This document shows, in pieces, positions 6,935 through 7,947 of a stretch of 7,947 bases of DNA (position 1 is its first letter; each line of letters begins with the position of its first letter). Both the position numbers and the translations under genes were made by a program. Source of the DNA: Kiritimatiellia bacterium. Lineage in GTDB: Bacteria; Verrucomicrobiota; Kiritimatiellia; SLAD01. The notes below the pieces were generated by a model. The model did not search any database and was not told the DNA's origin. It saw nothing but the letters and a program-made list of their open reading frames with translations. The stretch is taken from NCBI GenBank assembly GCA_007126995.1, contig SLAD01000274.1, positions 1-7,947 on the forward strand, given 5' to 3'.

Positions 6935-6963
6935 ACTATAGGTGCGTGATCGCAGCTTGTAAA
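6935..6963 (-). promoter_or_regulatory. Sigma-70-type promoter of rpsO(-pnp)
   Basis: On the minus strand the -35 box is TTTACA (6963-6958), followed by a 17-base spacer and the -10 box TATAGT (6940-6935). Each box differs from consensus at one position. The bases after the -10 box are CCGCCCC, a GC-rich discriminator of the sort found at promoters under stringent (ppGpp) control, as expected for a ribosomal protein operon. The predicted start near 6928 gives a leader of about 54 bases. Confidence 0.75.
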
Positions 6964-6994
6964 GCCTCTTATGCAAAAAATACGGGGAACCCAC

Positions 6995-7947
6995 CTAACC
7001 GGCGCGGTCATAGTAGGTCAAGGCGCGCGTGATCCCTTCTTTAAAGGAAATTTGATGCGAAACCCCTAGGGTGGCCTGGCGGGCGGTATCGCCGGCGCGG
7101 GCGAATACGCCCTCCGGCTTGGTGGATGTGCCCCGTATTTCGGGCTCAAAACCGCAAACTCCGGCGGCCAGTGCGGCAAATTCAATGAAACTGGTGTACT
7201 GGCCGGTGGACAAATTGATGGCGGACGCATCGTCAGCCTGGTCCATCGTCTGCAGGATCGCCGTGACACAGTCCTCGATATGGATGAAATCACGCATTTG
7301 GCGGCCACTCCCCCACACCGTGATCACCGGCTCGCCACGATGTGCCAGGACGCGCTTACAAATGCCCGGGAAGGGATACGTATCATCCTGATCCTCGCCG
7401 TAGCCGGAAAAGGGGCGATAACAGACGGATTTGAGGCCATGTTTCTCGTGGGCTAGGCGGGCCAGATACTCGCAGGTTAATTTGGACCAGCCGTACGTCA
7501 TGTCCGGCATGCCAATGCGATCGGTAAAGCTGATCATATCCTCCCGCAACAGTTGATAGCCCTGTTCCCGTTGCAGATCGATGGGGTATGCGGCGCTGGA
7601 GCTAAACACCAGATTCTTGCCGGGCCGGGCCTGCACCGCCCACTGCCAATAGTGCGCGTCGATCGAGAGATCATCGGCGACGGCCAGGGGATTGTTTTCA
7701 ATCATTTCCCGGCCACCGACCATGGCCGCGAGATGGAAGGCATAGTCGAAGGGCTCCTCCGCATGCTCGTTGAACCAATTGCGGCAATCTTGTTGGTAGA
7801 AGTGGAAATTTTCGTAATCGAGCGGATTGCACAGGGGCCAGGCGGTCGGCTCAAGGCCTCCGCTTAAGGGAGCGATCGGGTCCACACAGTGGACTTCGTG
7901 CCCCTGCTCTAATAAGCGTGCCGAAACATGGCGACCAACAAATCCGG
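6995..7947 (-). CDS. NAD(P)-dependent nucleotide-sugar epimerase/dehydratase (extended SDR), N-terminus beyond window
   Basis: The frame is open from the right edge (first full codon at 7945) to a TAG at 6995, giving 316 visible residues. The first visible residues, GFVGRHVSARLLEQGHEVHCVD, are the end of the Rossmann G-x-x-G-x-x-G loop and the acidic residue after strand 2. Only about ten residues should therefore be missing. A later ATG or GTG start, such as the GTG at 7885, would remove the cofactor site and is unlikely. Further SDR motifs are HLAAMVGG, FSSSAAYP (near 7607-7584), and the catalytic Tyr and Lys in YGWSK (7495-7481). YRPFSGYG and VWGSGRQMRDFIHIEDC follow and are typical of sugar-nucleotide epimerases and dehydratases. 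The exact substrate is unclear; the style is close to UDP- or GDP-sugar epimerases used for polysaccharide or LPS precursors. The rpsO promoter begins 31 bases after its stop. Confidence 0.9.
   Translation of the reverse strand, partial: GFVGRHVSARLLEQGHEVHCVDPIAPLSGGLEPTAWPLCNPLDYENFHFYQQDCRNWFNEHAEEPFDYAFHLAAMVGGREMIENNPLAVADDLSIDAHYWQWAVQARPGKNLVFSSSAAYPIDLQREQGYQLLREDMISFTDRIGMPDMTYGWSKLTCEYLARLAHEKHGLKSVCYRPFSGYGEDQDDTYPFPGICKRVLAHRGEPVITVWGSGRQMRDFIHIEDCVTAILQTMDQADDASAINLSTGQYTSFIEFAALAAGVCGFEPEIRGTSTKPEGVFARAGDTARQATLGVSHQISFKEGITRALTYYDRAG

Noticed and set aside
6971..6994. Terminator after the SDR gene (TTTTTT run on the minus strand)
   Set aside because: The T-run is preceded by GGGTTCCCC, which cannot form a hairpin with a workable loop.
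1..7947. A complete new defence, mobile or CRISPR-type system
   Set aside because: Apart from the single BrxE-like relic there are no partner genes, regular repeats, integrase or transposase; the other genes are core functions or single enzymes.

Overview
The window looks like a bacterial chromosome segment of moderately high GC. All identifiable genes lie on the minus strand, so they are read from high to low coordinates. The rpsO-pnp pair, nth and a CCA-encoding tRNA-Thr are ordinary bacterial core genes. The PNPase and the carbohydrate-active genes at both ends would fit a member of the PVC group (Verrucomicrobiota/Kiritimatiellota/Lentisphaerota). That assignment is an impression from protein style, not a proven placement.

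Layout in the direction of transcription: (1) 7947-6995, a nucleotide-sugar epimerase/dehydratase of the extended SDR family, missing its first residues at the window edge. (2) 6963-6611, a near-consensus promoter and rpsO (ribosomal protein S15). (3) 6585-6540, a two-tier RNA hairpin in the rpsO-pnp spacer. (4) 6399-4291, pnp (polynucleotide phosphorylase), followed by a strong hairpin at 4263-4231. (5) 4204-3545, nth (endonuclease III with its 4Fe-4S motif). (6) 3511-2228, a predicted exported protein with a long Pro-Glu repeat. (7) 2214-2139, tRNA-Thr(UGU). (8) 2116-about 1584, a broken gene that resembles BrxE of BREX phage-defence loci, with an excellent ribosome binding site but a nonsense codon and at least one frameshift. 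(9) 1512-1, the N-terminal 504 residues of a (beta/alpha)8-barrel glycoside hydrolase of the GH31/GH36 (clan GH-D) type, cut by the window edge.

The core block rpsO-pnp-nth covers translation, RNA turnover and base-excision repair. It is flanked by sugar-metabolism genes that are not visibly linked to each other. The accessory-looking part is the stretch between the tRNA and the glycosidase, where the defence-gene relic sits. I see no CRISPR array, insertion sequence, integrase or complete novel system. The most interesting observations are the decayed BrxE-like gene starting just after a tRNA, the hairpin between rpsO and pnp, and the unclassified exported Pro-Glu repeat protein.
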